64,000 nt of DNA, taken from positions 16,465,018-16,529,017 of the forward strand of contig CM065319.1 of assembly GCA_033032175.1 (NCBI GenBank), given 5' to 3'. The stretch is from Saturnia japonica. Its lineage: Eukaryota > Arthropoda > Insecta > Lepidoptera > Saturniidae. The notes beneath the pieces are model-generated. The model was given only the letters and a program-made list of their open reading frames with translations. It did no database searches and was not told where the DNA came from. The number at the start of each line of letters is the position of its first letter. The first letter of the stretch is position 1. Made by a program: the position numbers and the translations under genes. Shown here piece by piece: positions 53,237 through 63,440 of this stretch.

Positions 53237-53362
53237 GATTTAGCGTTTGAGCACAATCTCATCTGATGTTAAGTGACAATGATAGAATGCCTATTAAGTA
53301 CAGCTGCCGGAACACACCTGTAGATCCTTAGCGACATATTTTCAACTTGAAATCGACATTAC
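53237..53362 (-). mobile_element. tRNA-derived SINE A, 3' part
   Basis: TTTAGCGTTTGAGCACAATC, TCATCTGATGTTAAGTGACA, GCTGCCGGAACACACCTGTA and AGCGACATATTTTCAACTTG match 49740-49880. A stretch equivalent to the AAGATGG block is deleted. The head is missing. Confidence 0.6.
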
Positions 53363-53501
53363 TGAAGCGAAATAATTAAGTTAATTTTAGAGGTTTCTTT
53401 GGCGAGAGAGGGATTTAATAAAAAAAGATTTTGAAATTTACCTCTGGAATGGGAGTTTATGATGGGATTTTATTCTGACATATATTGGTTTTTATTTTAT
53501 A

Positions 53502-53634
53502 CTAGCTGTGCCCGCTACTCTGCATGCGTTAACTACAGAATTATTGTTTATAAAGATATCGTGATAAATTTTTATTAGTTAAGGGCAATTCATGTAAGGT
53601 GCAAAAAAAAAACCATCAAAATCTATCCAGTAGT
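53502..53634 (+). repeat. RTE-like retroposon fragment
   Basis: ACTAGCTGTGCCCGCTACTC at the start and CATCAAAATCTATCCAGTAG at the end bracket about 130 bp: a deleted copy whose two ends are familiar but whose middle is gone. A SINE B copy follows directly. Confidence 0.6.
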
Positions 53635-53639
53635 TATAT

Positions 53640-53893
53640 CATCACGCCTTTATCTTCGAATGGTTACGCAGAGGTGTACTATAAATGACCATAAGGCACA
53701 CTCACATTTCGCTGTGTATGTTTTTAGGTCCCATGTAATAGGGATCGAGCCTATTGCCATTAATCGGGCACAAAGCCAAACTCCGATCTGCTACTTATAA
53801 TTTCATAGAAAAACCCACTTTGCTCGACCGGGGAAACGAACCCAGGACCTCGAGCATAACAGTCCCGCTTACGATCACTAGGCTAATGAGGCA
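53640..53893 (-). mobile_element. tRNA-derived SINE B, copy 3
   Basis: The minus-strand head is CTGCCTCATTAGCCTAGTGA (A-box) and CCTGGGTTCGTTTCCCCGGT (B-box). The body shares GGTCCCATGTAATAGGGATC and CTATTGCCATTAATCGGGCA (plus-strand reading) with the other copies. About 255 bp with an intact promoter layout. It sits between an RTE-like fragment and a piece of repeat X. Confidence 0.8.
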
Positions 53894-53894
53894 G

Positions 53895-54105
53895 TTTGAG
53901 TATTTTGCACAAGTAAAATAAGTTATAAATAATAATATGGAACATGTATTCAGAGATGTCACAAAATCTCCCTGGGAAGTTCTAACAAGGGCGTTAGTCA
54001 CCAGGAGACGCTAGATGTATAATACGAACCAATTACTCACTTGATAATATTTAATAAGGAGGATTCGTTGCCCGAATAAAGAAACAAGTACCTTGGGAAT
54101 GAGAG
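53895..54105 (+). repeat. Repeat family X, 3' half
   Basis: CAGAGATGTCACAAAATCTC, CCTGGGAAGTTCTAACAAGG, ATTACTCACTTGATAATA and AATAAGGAGGATTCGTTGCC match 27640-27800. The 5' half is missing, probably lost where SINE B joins. Confidence 0.55.
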
Positions 54106-56139
54106 ATTCAATGTTAATTTAACATTGATTGTTTGAAAAATCGATAGTATCGATTGCCTTGTAAAAAAAATGGCCGATTAACTATCGATGGTTCTTTAGT
54201 AATGAACATTTAGGTCTATAGTCTAGTCGACAAGTTGAAAATGGTACAAAATAGAGATACTGCTCTTAAAATTATGTGCGATAGCTCATTGGATCCGGAA
54301 TGACGCCTAGAAAAATGTGCCAAAAGCGTGCATTAGCACATAAAAAATTGCAAAAGTTATAAACAATTAAAAATGAAAAAAAAATGGCATTTCGTTTTTT
54401 GCTAATATTTCATAAACTATTAATATTTAAGAAATTTCAAAAAAAGGTTCTGAAAGAGGAGGAAATTTCCAATAAAAAAATCCTAACTCTCGGAACTCTA
54501 TCTCCATTATTTATAATTTTTACATTATTATAAACAATGTATAAATATTTTTTAAACTTTTACGGCACGATCTTGTCAAATATGTATGTAAGAAAGGTTC
54601 TACGAAGCGAAAATTTTTTTACGACAATTATTTAAACATTTTTTTTTACTTACAATTAAGACGGAAGTTCGAGAAAATTTTGTTAGTTAACAATTTTTTA
54701 ACTTGTTGAAAAATTAACTTTAAGTAAAATTTCCAACGGGAATAAATTACTTATAGTGTTCAAAACATACGATTTTTTTTCAAATTTTAAATAAAATATT
54801 CAATATGTTAAATAAATTAATTAATGTGCCGTACTCGCTTTTGACGCCGCGCGCGCAACTATAAATGTCGCGCGCAGACCTATTTTCAGCGTTATAAGAA
54901 AATATTTTCTCTATGTATCTTTATGTCGTAATATGTTATCTGAAAAATTAATTTCTTTGTATGACGATACTTATAACACATACATATGTATTTATTGTAG
55001 TATCTAAGCAAAGTGACTGCATAGTGCCTGGTGGAAAGTAAGACAAATTCCATCAATGAACGTTGCTGTTATTCCAACCTGCAGAAATACCTCTTCATGT
55101 CATGCCCTGTTTGTGGGAATCGATACCATAGGAGGGAGGGAACATGCTAGTCAGCTGCCGATTCAACAACTTCAGTACGGTAAACATAAGATTTAATATG
55201 TACGGTGTTGGGATGTAGGTATTTCTAGTGGTTGCTTAGTTATCTTTCAATTTGTGGTTGAAAAGTCCTATTCCATTTTAATCATACCGCGATTCATTCT
55301 TTGAGCGCAAAATAACGTCTAAATGAAAATAAAACTAAGTTACAATAAGTTCAAAGTAATAAATGAACCCTCGAAATTCTTTCGCCATATCTTATACTAT
55401 TTATAGCTCTATAGGTACCCTAAAAATGCACTTTGGCTCAAACCGGCTTACGCACACACATGCATGTGAACAGAACAGACATAACATATACACTTGCGTC
55501 GTGCGAGTGTAGTTGCTCAAGCGCATCACGCAAACAACGAAGGAAAGGGCAAAGGGAAATTTTGGCAATAACTCTTTGTATTATACACCGTTCTTTAAAA
55601 CACCGCGCAACGTTTTGTTTCCAATGTCTAACATTGAAGCAAGTATATTACCATGATTATTATTACACTTTGCGTTAAAATCCAAACGATGCGACGTATA
55701 CGTTTCAGTGGTTGTATGATGGTGGCAATAAAGTTAACCTTCTTCTTTCTTATCTAATTTAAGAGCCCAGTTCTTGTCTGTTGAGTTATTACCACTGTCC
55801 CTAATCCTCTGCCTTTCTTTTGATCTTTTGATACGACAAGAGTCCCACTTCACAACAAGTGAAGGATAAAGTCAGTCACGAGTGCCTGCAACAGCATAAT
55901 ATCGCGATAATAGCCATTGTTATTTAAATTATGTACGTTTTAGCTTGGACAAACATTATACCTATGAAAACTGCTGAACGGATTCTATATTCCTTTAGAT
56001 ACTGATGAAGATTGTTAAAGTATTATATGTTCTTCTTCTTTTCCTGAATAGGTAAAGATACAGTCTCTACAATTTGATTGATTTAATTATATACACGTTT
56101 ATATATATACTTCTATTTCTACATTTATCTATCTATACT
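54106..56139. other. Long AT-rich non-coding stretch
   Basis: 54350-54830 is very A/T-rich. A short CpG block at 54845-54880 (CGCCGCGCGCGCAACTATAA) follows. 55020-55210 resembles 4215-4335 in part. ORF 55433-55678 has no motifs. GTGGCAATAAAGTTAACC plus CTTCTTTCTT at 55712-55750 looks like a LINE tail with a microsatellite end. Confidence 0.3.
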
Positions 56140-56275
56140 TGTATACTACTAATAAAAAAAAGTAAAAGTTTGTCAATATATTTGTAGGAGGTAATATCCA
56201 AAACTACCGATTTAGAAAATTCTTTCATTCATAGGATATTTCATTGTCCCAGAGTGTTTTTTTAAATTATGTACT
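56140..56275 (-). repeat. RTE-like retroposon 3' end
   Basis: TGTATACTACTAATAAAAAA, AAAAGTTTGTCAATATATTT, GTAGGAGGTAATATCC and ACTACCGATTTAGAAAATTC correspond, reversed, to the end of the family seen at 60167-60867 and 59307-59911. Confidence 0.5.
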
Positions 56276-57057
56276 CATTCTTCATTCATTACTGATTATT
56301 TATATTAAACATTATAGTGCAATTATAGAGAAAGAAGTCCCGGACGGTTACTAGGCTGTCTATGAACAAACTAGAGCTCAAAATCAACTTAGTTGCGGTT
56401 GAAATCTTCGGCTTCTTATCTTTGAACGAAGCCATGTTCGTTTGCGGAAAGTAGGTAAAACTATGTGAAATAAAATACAGATCGCAATCGTAGTTAATGT
56501 ATGGCTTTTAAAGCGATTCGCTGTGCATTGGTTTCGTGTAAACGGTGTTCGTATGTGTGCGTCGCTCGTGTCGTGTGTTGCGCTCGGTCGCGCGGTTGCA
56601 AGTAGGTACTACTAGAGTTTATTCTGAATGTATTTTTAAATATACATAAAATTTGGTTTGTTTTTCATGTCTGCGATTTTAAAGTTTTAGTTAAGGCTGA
56701 CTATGTATACCTCCACTTCCTACTATAGGATATTTTGTCGAAATAGTAATATTGAAACATTTTTTACGTTTAAAATAATAGCGATAACCGATAATACTTT
56801 AATAGTTGTTGAAAAGTTTGAGGAAACAATTTCGTTTAGGGAATTTAATTTTTATGTATTTTTTTAGATAACTACGTATCTTCCAGAAAATTTACAAAAC
56901 TTTTAACAAAATTTTAGTTTGCATTATCGATAATAATTTTGAAATTGGTCATTATAAAGAATTACAGTCGTGGGAAAGTTGCATTCATTGCCATACCTCC
57001 GTCCCACCATAACTGCGTCTGGATCTGACGGACGTTGGCAAACTTGGTGTAATTAAT
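56276..57057. other. Non-coding stretch
   Basis: A CpG-rich part at 56510-56610 (GTGTGCGTCGCTCGTGTCGT) stands out without an ORF or partner. Nothing else recognised. Confidence 0.3.
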
Positions 57058-57411
57058 TTTACTAGCGATCGTCCTAAGGTCGAAATTCGATCAGCGACTT
57101 TTTGATCATAGACTATTGTCTGTTTGACATTTACAGTATTCATAAACAATGAGTATTATCTACATCACTTGCTGTCACTTTTCGTTAAAAGACAATATCA
57201 ATGTGAGGGAGGGGGGGTCTAAGTCACTGGTCGTTTAAGGATTCGCAGTATTAATTAATTAAATTGAATATATTAGTAACAGATATTATAGATAAATTTT
57301 TGCTTTCTGCACTCCTTCTCCATACAAACTTTAACCATGTCAAATCTCATAGTATTCCGTGCACGCAATACGCTTAAAATGGTACCGAAAGCTTATGCTT
57401 CACATATTAAT
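57058..57411 (+). repeat. Dispersed repeat family Y, copy 2
   Basis: Aligned along its length with 11521-11876. It contains a run of G (57210-57217) not present in copy 1. It ends within a few bases of the TA into which the mariner inserted. Confidence 0.7.
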
Positions 57412-57415
57412 ATTA

Positions 57416-58695
57416 GGTCTTTACCTATGAAATTGCAGTTTGTATGAAAAAATTTAAACGTTTTTTTTTCATGTATGTTTTATTTGTATTAATCGAAGTA
57501 ATCACCCATGCAATCAATGCATCTTTGCCAGCGCAGTGGCAGTTTATTGATGCCCTTCTTAAAGAAATCAGCTGGACGGGAGGCAACAAATTCTTCAAAG
57601 GCATTTTGTACTGCCTCTCGGGTATTGAATTTTTTTCCCGCCAAGGAATTATCCAAATTCTGGAAAAAGTAGTAGTCTATAGGCGCAAGTTCTGGTGAGT
57701 AGGGCGGATGACGGAGAACTTCCAATCCCAGTTCTTGCAACTTGGAGACCGTCTGCTGTGAAGTATGAGGTCGCGCGTTGTCGTGCAGGAGCAGCGGAGA
57801 CGAGCGATTGACCAATGTTGGTTGGAGATGTGCCAGCTTCTTCATCATTGTGTTCAGTTCTTCATAGTACACATCTGCAGTAATGCTCACCCCGTTTGGT
57901 AAGAAGCTGTGATGAATCACACCGGCGCTAGACCACCAAACAGTGACCATCACTTTTCTAGGGGTAAGTTTTCGCTTAGGGCATTGTTTAGATGCTGAAC
58001 CAGGATCCAACCAACTTGCTGAGCCCTTGCGGTTATCAAACAGAATCCATTTTTCATCGCAGGTAACAATGCGGTTCAAAATTCCTTCATTTGTGTGTCT
58101 GTTGAGCAGTGCAAGGCACGTCTCGACGCGTACTTCGCGCTGGCGATCTTTGAGTTTATGGGGCACCCATTTGTCAAGCTTTTTTAACTTGCCAATTTGA
58201 CGCAAATGGACCAATATTGTTTTGACGCTAACGTCGAAAGTTGCTGCTAATTCAGCCGTAAATTGTGTATCATCAGCTTCCACGATCGCCTTTAATTCGT
58301 CATTGTCGACCAAAGTCTTCGGACGACCGCGAGGTTCATTTTTCAGGTCGAAATTCCCAGAACGGAAGCGAGCAAACCAATAACAGGTGGTGCGTTGGTT
58401 TGTAGTGTTAGCTCCGTAAACGTCGTTGATGTTGCGTGCCGCTTGTGCCGCGTTGCTGCCACGACGGTACTCATATTCCATAATTACTCGAATTTTTAAC
58501 GTATCCATGATGACAAAAAAGATTGAAATGCGATGAAAATGTAACACTAATCAAAAAACAAATGACTACTTTTGGAAAAAGAATTCCATGTTTTTAAAAT
58601 AAAATTAATTTGAAATTAGAATTCTTAGCCAAACAAAAATTATTTTGATTTGAAATGGCCAGTACTGCAGAACGGCAATTTCATAGGTAAAGACC
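57416..58695 (-). mobile_element. Apparently intact mariner (DD34D) with matching TIRs
   Basis: The left end GGTCTTTACCTATGAAATTG and the reversed right end are identical for the first 21 bases, and TA flanks both sides (57414-57415 and 58696-58697). At 1280 bp it has standard mariner length with a full-length transposase. All parts needed for movement are visible. Confidence 0.92.
57489..58508 (-). CDS. Mariner transposase, complete, 339 residues
   Basis: The ATG at 58508 (MDTLKIRVIMEYEYRRG) is preferred over an upstream in-frame start at 58547, because it gives the usual mariner length. Residues 1-~110 hold the paired helix-turn-helix DNA-binding region with GRPKTLVDN at 61-69. WVPHKL (114-119) stands for the usual WVPHEL. 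The catalytic core has TCDEKWILFDN (D151), LLHDNARPHTS (D243) and YSPELAPIDYYFF (D278), with 34 residues between the last two: the DD34D signature. The C-terminus LPLRWQRCIDCMGDYFD is complete. No stop or frameshift. It excises and reinserts the element at TA sites. It differs clearly from the broken mariner at 26.2 kb. Confidence 0.95.
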   Translation of the reverse strand: MDTLKIRVIMEYEYRRGSNAAQAARNINDVYGANTTNQRTTCYWFARFRSGNFDLKNEPRGRPKTLVDNDELKAIVEADDTQFTAELAATFDVSVKTILVHLRQIGKLKKLDKWVPHKLKDRQREVRVETCLALLNRHTNEGILNRIVTCDEKWILFDNRKGSASWLDPGSASKQCPKRKLTPRKVMVTVWWSSAGVIHHSFLPNGVSITADVYYEELNTMMKKLAHLQPTLVNRSSPLLLHDNARPHTSQQTVSKLQELGLEVLRHPPYSPELAPIDYYFFQNLDNSLAGKKFNTREAVQNAFEEFVASRPADFFKKGINKLPLRWQRCIDCMGDYFD

Positions 58696-58697
58696 TA

Positions 58698-59306
58698 TTA
58701 TATAGCTTATGTAGAAAATAAAATTTTGACGAATATATCATAATATAAAATTTATAGATATTCTGTTTTTTAAATAGTAACCCAAGCTGTTTCGTTTGTT
58801 TCCCCGTATGTGTGGTGGCTGATCAAATCACTTAAAAACTTATGCGAGTTGTCGTTTCTTCGAGATTCGTGATAGTATTTGATATTGATTACCCTTTGTG
58901 CTATATGGATTACTTTAGTTTACTGGCGTATTATTATTTTTTTTTACCTTTTCTATAGTACAGGTAAAATTATAACAGTTTCAGCTTAAAATTTACGGGA
59001 ATTACCACGATAAGATTTATTAAAAATATACTATTAATTTTGAATTTGCCTTGTTTTTTATTTATTTATCGCTCTTGTCGAGCAACTGTTATTAAAACAC
59101 TGTAAACAAGTATATTTTATATAAGAAAAAGGTCGACATTTCTGAGAACCAATAATTACAACTGCTTCAATTGATTAAATCACAACAGTGAATAATCTAT
59201 CCAGGGCGGCACTAAGAAAATATTGAGGGGGACAAACGACGTTGAATGTGGAAAGTTGTAAAACTATGCTTTGTGAAAATTGTATGCTAATATTTTTATT
59301 GATAAA
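58698..59306. other. AT-rich non-coding stretch
   Basis: Nothing recognised. Confidence 0.3.
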
Positions 59307-59911
59307 TCTATACTAATATAATAAAACGGATTTTTTTTTGTTTGCTTAAACACGCTAATCCCTGGAACTACAAGTCGTATTCCAAAAATTATTTTTTTAT
59401 ATGATAACCAGCCTCTCGAGGAATAATATAGGCTACTTAAAATTAGGCTACAACTGTCAGATAGCCTTAAATATTGATTTTTGTTGCGTAAGTCGGAAGT
59501 CGAGTCCTTCCCGAAGTCCTTTATCCGCGTGCACTGGCGTAATAGTTAATGATACGGAAATTAAAAAAAATCAGCGTTAGTATATACCTATCTCTTATAC
59601 ATAAGCCACAATAGGGGATATGTTGTGACAAAGATTTGTTGAAAATTAAAAAGTGATTTTTATATACATTATTTTTAGACATGGCAAATTAATCCTTACG
59701 AACAAAAATTACTTCATCATAAAGATAATTTTATGAAGTTAAAACTTCTTTAGGGTATGCTATTTGGACACATAGTTTAGGACATAATGAAAAATTAAAA
59801 TATTGTACTTGCGGGAAGAACAATTATGATAGACTAAATGGGTAGTTGGCGGCGCGGCGCGGTGTTTGTGGGATAAAATAATACGGGTGAAACCGTGTGG
59901 CACAGCTAGTT
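59307..59911 (-). repeat. RTE-like retroposon, minus copy
   Basis: On the minus strand it starts TAACTAGCTGTGCCACACGG with GTTTCACCCG and ends TTTATTATATTAGTATAGA. The bounds match the plus copy at 60167-60867. About 600 bp, no intact ORF; contains GCGGCGCGGCGCGG at 59850-59863. Confidence 0.65.
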
Positions 59912-60166
59912 AATCTATGTTTTGATTTGAAACTATTTTGAGCAAGGAATGGAAACAATTGGTTATAGTTATGTTGTTGATATTTCAACTCATTTGTGCG
60001 CGCGGCCCTATGTGTGCGTAATGGGTATATAGAGACTACGTGTGCGTGTCAAGTACACAAGAGAATTGCATTAGTTACTTTACTTATATTGAAATTTTTT
60101 ACATCTTATTTGTTCAAGTTTAAAATAAAGCAACAGCTCAATTAGGTAAATACATGTTTATTGAAC
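59912..60166. other. Non-coding stretch
   Basis: Nothing recognised. Confidence 0.25.
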
Positions 60167-60867
60167 GCTAGCTGACCCGCGTAACTTCGTCTGCGTCACA
60201 AAAGAGAGAGAGAGAGAGAGAGAAAGAGTTAGAGAGAGTGGGTCATATGTACTGTGTTATAGGTGCCTCCCGCCTTCCGCATATTACAAATGCGCGTGCG
60301 GTACTTGATTATTATTTTGCTGCCGAGTTATTTTAAAACTTTGATATCGCCTAAGATATTCATTTAAATCAATTAATGTAAAGAGCAATTTTGTTCAAAA
60401 ATTAATACTTATTATGAATAACGTTTTTATTTTGATAAGGGTTAATACTATGTTTATAAAAATACCTTTGTAAATAATGCATTGTTTTAGCACAAATTTT
60501 GTTACCATAAAAAAAGCTTATATTGAGTAAACCTTAAAAGAAACACATATGCTATCGCAGACTTTTTTTAGAACTTTTTAATAGAAACAATTTCGTTACC
60601 CATGATTGTTACGTAACTTTAACCATTTACGCAGTGCATGCAATGGAAGCTGTCAAAAGGAATGAACTTCCCCCGTTTTTGCAACATTTTTCATTGATGC
60701 TCCGCTCCCGTTGATCGTAGCGTGATTTTATATAGCCTATATCTTTCCTCGATAAATGAACTGTCAAGAACTAAAATATGTTTTGGTTTCGCACCAGTAG
60801 TTCCTGAGATTAGTGCATTCTACCAAACAAACAAACAAACTCTTCGGCTTTATAATATTAGTATGTA
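60167..60867 (+). repeat. RTE-like retroposon, plus copy
   Basis: Starts GCTAGCTGACCCGCGTAACT, contains TATAGCCTATATCTTTCC and CACCAGTAGTTCCTGAGATT, and ends (CAAA)n then TCGGCTTTATAATATTAGTA. This is the classic structure of RTE-derived non-autonomous repeats in Lepidoptera. No ORF. Confidence 0.7.
60202..60235. repeat. (AG)n microsatellite
   Basis: About ten AG units with one interruption, inside the RTE-like copy. Confidence 0.85.
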
Positions 60868-61184
60868 GAGTGTTATGAAAAGCAATATATATATTTTTCA
60901 ATTCCCCAAATATATTCTATAGGGTATAGGGTGATATGGTGATACACGAAAAATTTTATACCATATTATTGAGTCTTTCTTCTGTAACCCATTGCTGAAT
61001 ATCTATCTTGTTTTAATTAGAATTTAGCGTTTTAATATTTTGATCATTCTGAACGGACGCATTATTAAGCATAACTACTGGTTAAGTAAAACATTTTCTC
61101 TGTGACAAACCAGACATTTTTATTACCGACTGTATCCATAGAACAAAGCGATAAAAACATGTGTTGATTGGAAGAAGTCCACAA
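60868..61184. other. AT-rich non-coding stretch
   Basis: Nothing recognised. Confidence 0.25.
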
Positions 61185-61258
61185 GTCCGGTGAAGCTGTA
61201 AAAGCCGTCAGAGGCTCCAGAGCCCCTAAGGCTAACAGTATAGTCAGTCAGAAAAAAA
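61185..61258 (+). repeat. Retroposon 3' tail, family P copy 3
   Basis: GTCCGGTGAAGCTGTAAAAG, CCGTCAGAGGCTCCAGAGCC and CTAAGGCTAACAGTATAGTC followed by an A-rich tail. Best preserved of the three copies. Confidence 0.65.
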
Positions 61259-62041
61259 GGAAGAAGTCTGGCGCGTCACTGTATACAAATAAAACTGCAT
61301 ATTTACTATCTCATGCACTCATAAGGCCGCGCGCAAAAATGAGTTGAAGTCTCTATACAGAAGTTAATAGTCTAAAACGTGTAAAGTTAACAGTTTTATT
61401 TTAAGAGTGTGCAACAAAAGTTACGAGTGTACAAAAGTGTGAACACTTTTAATGAGGCCGTGTATATTTTACCTTCGTATTTGCAGTTCACCGTGGTATT
61501 TGTAGATTACTATGGTATTTGGAGACAGGTTTCAAAAAGACTATTTTTGATGGCCGTTTTTCTGACGGTGATCACCGTTGTTTTTGGATAAAGTACTTAC
61601 CTTTTTTAATTCGGTAATTTTGTCTAGTAAGAAAGAAAGAAAAACGTTCGCGGTATCGCAGTACTGTTATCAATCTAGTAAGTATAAAGGTGGTTTATGT
61701 TTATCGGATTTAGTAATAACTCAGGGGCTACACCCCCCAAAACTGCAGAGTACGTGCCCGACATTTTCTTCTTGGCATAGTTGCTTTCCTTTCATAATTA
61801 CACGACTGGTTACGTTCGGAATAATTAGTTAATTAATACTATTGTCCCGGGCGTAATGTCTGAGAGGAATTATTAATGGCCGAACGTTCACATTTAATGT
61901 CTTGTTTCGTACGAAACGTGTTGAGGTGAACTTATTTATGACAATATTATACTGTATTTCTAATTCCTCGGCGACGATCCTTATTCTACGTGAGATAGAA
62001 AATTGTTGATGATTTTCTTTGTATGTTACCATTATATTGAA
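61259..62041. other. Non-coding stretch
   Basis: ORFs at 61409-61591, 61578-61832 and 61829-62032 lack motifs and overlap or abut in different frames. Nothing recognised. Confidence 0.3.
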
Positions 62042-62164
62042 GACTAGCTGTGCCCCACGGTTTACCTTTAGTCTCTTGTTGTTCTTACTTCCAGTACTTG
62101 CCTATATTTTGTCAGATTGCCTGACTTTCATGGTTATTGTTCCGCGCCTCAAGGTCGTAACTTC
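62042..62164 (+). repeat. RTE-like retroposon head fragment
   Basis: ACTAGCTGTGCCCCACGGTT and TACC start a copy that is cut after ~120 bp by the CR1-like insertion at 62165. Confidence 0.5.
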
Positions 62165-63440
62165 AAATAATATCTTTTATTCAATTTAGGCCCCAAGAAG
62201 GCACTTATGAATGTCAAAACACTACCACCGGTTCGGAATACATCCCAGCCATCGAGAAGAACCGACAAGAAACTCGATTGAGTATATTAACATGTTATAA
62301 TCTTTTTTTAACAGTATTTAATTATATACAGTTATTATCATTTTCAGTAGATGTACAGAGAGGAAATCACATCCAGACATCACCATCGTTCACGTTATCG
62401 ATACCCCTTCGACAATAAAACCTATTTAACATGATTCTTGAACTTATTATCCTGCAAATGGGTAATGCGCTTAGGAAGTTTAATATAGAATCTAACACAA
62501 TTACCTAAAACTTTTATTTGTTTTACTAAGTCTAAAAGACGGAATGACTGTTTTACATTTATTTATAGTATTAAATTGTGCGTGTTAGTTTACAGTTCTA
62601 AATTATCTTCATTTTTCCGAACGTACATTATATTTTCCAAGATATATTGGGAAGGCAAAGTTAAGGTACTAAATTGTTGAAGTTTATTCTGCAATGATTC
62701 GCGTGGTCCCATATCATAAATTGCTCGAACTGCCCGTTTTTGTAATACAAATATGGTTTCTACCTCAGCTGCTGAACCCCACAGTAAAATACCATAGGAC
62801 ATTAAATTGTGGAAGTAAGCGAAGTAGACCAGCCTAGCAGTAGCAATATTAGTTAACTGGGGAATCTTACGCACTGTGTATACAGTGTGGCTTAATTTCC
62901 CTGCCAAGGTTTTAATGTGAGGACCCCATTGTAATTTTGCATTTAGTGTGATGCCTAAGAAAACAGTATTATCAACCATGTCTACTATGTTCTCTTCTAT
63001 CTTAATATTACTTACAACACGTTGTACATTGGGTAAGGCAAATCTGATACATTTTGTTTTGTTTACATTTAAGATTATTTAAAGCAAACCATTCTGTTAT
63101 TTGAAATAAAGTATTATTTACATGCTTAACCTCTGAATATTTTCTTTTCTTACTTGAAATATAAGTGAAGTATCGTCTGCAAAAACAACAATGTTAGCAC
63201 AGTTCTTAACCATTAGTGGTACATCATTTATATATACTAAAAACCAAGACGGTCTCAATATCGAACCCTGTGGGACACCGATTTTAGCCAAAGATCCTGA
63301 AGAGGTTGCCCCATTAACACTTACTTTTAAACAGCGATCTGTTAAATATGATTCTAGAAAGTCGAGAGAAGGTCCACACATACACCATAATGTTTCATCT
63401 TCAGTATGAGCCTCAATAAATAGGCTATACAAAGCAAAGA
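62165..63440 (-). mobile_element. CR1-like LINE copy, 5'-truncated, separate subfamily
   Basis: The 3' UTR (62165-62380) matches the 17-21 kb element. The minus strand then encodes, in two main frames, FLGITLNAKLQWGPHIKTL, VRKIPQLTNIATARLVYFAY and LLWGSAAEVETIF (62590-62979). The reverse transcriptase core follows (63118-63432): SVNGATSSGSLAKIGVPQGS, and VFADDTSLIFQV with the normal FADD box. Substitutions are spread over the protein, so this is a sister lineage more than a recent daughter. Frameshifts lie at about 62590, 62980-63118 and beyond 63432. Dead copy. Confidence 0.85.

Noticed and set aside
55433..55678. 81-codon Cys-containing ORF
   Set aside because: It resembled a small secreted Cys-rich peptide at first, but there is no signal peptide, no regular Cys spacing and no splice support.
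57943..58200. 85-codon plus-strand ORF
   Set aside because: Antisense to the intact mariner transposase.
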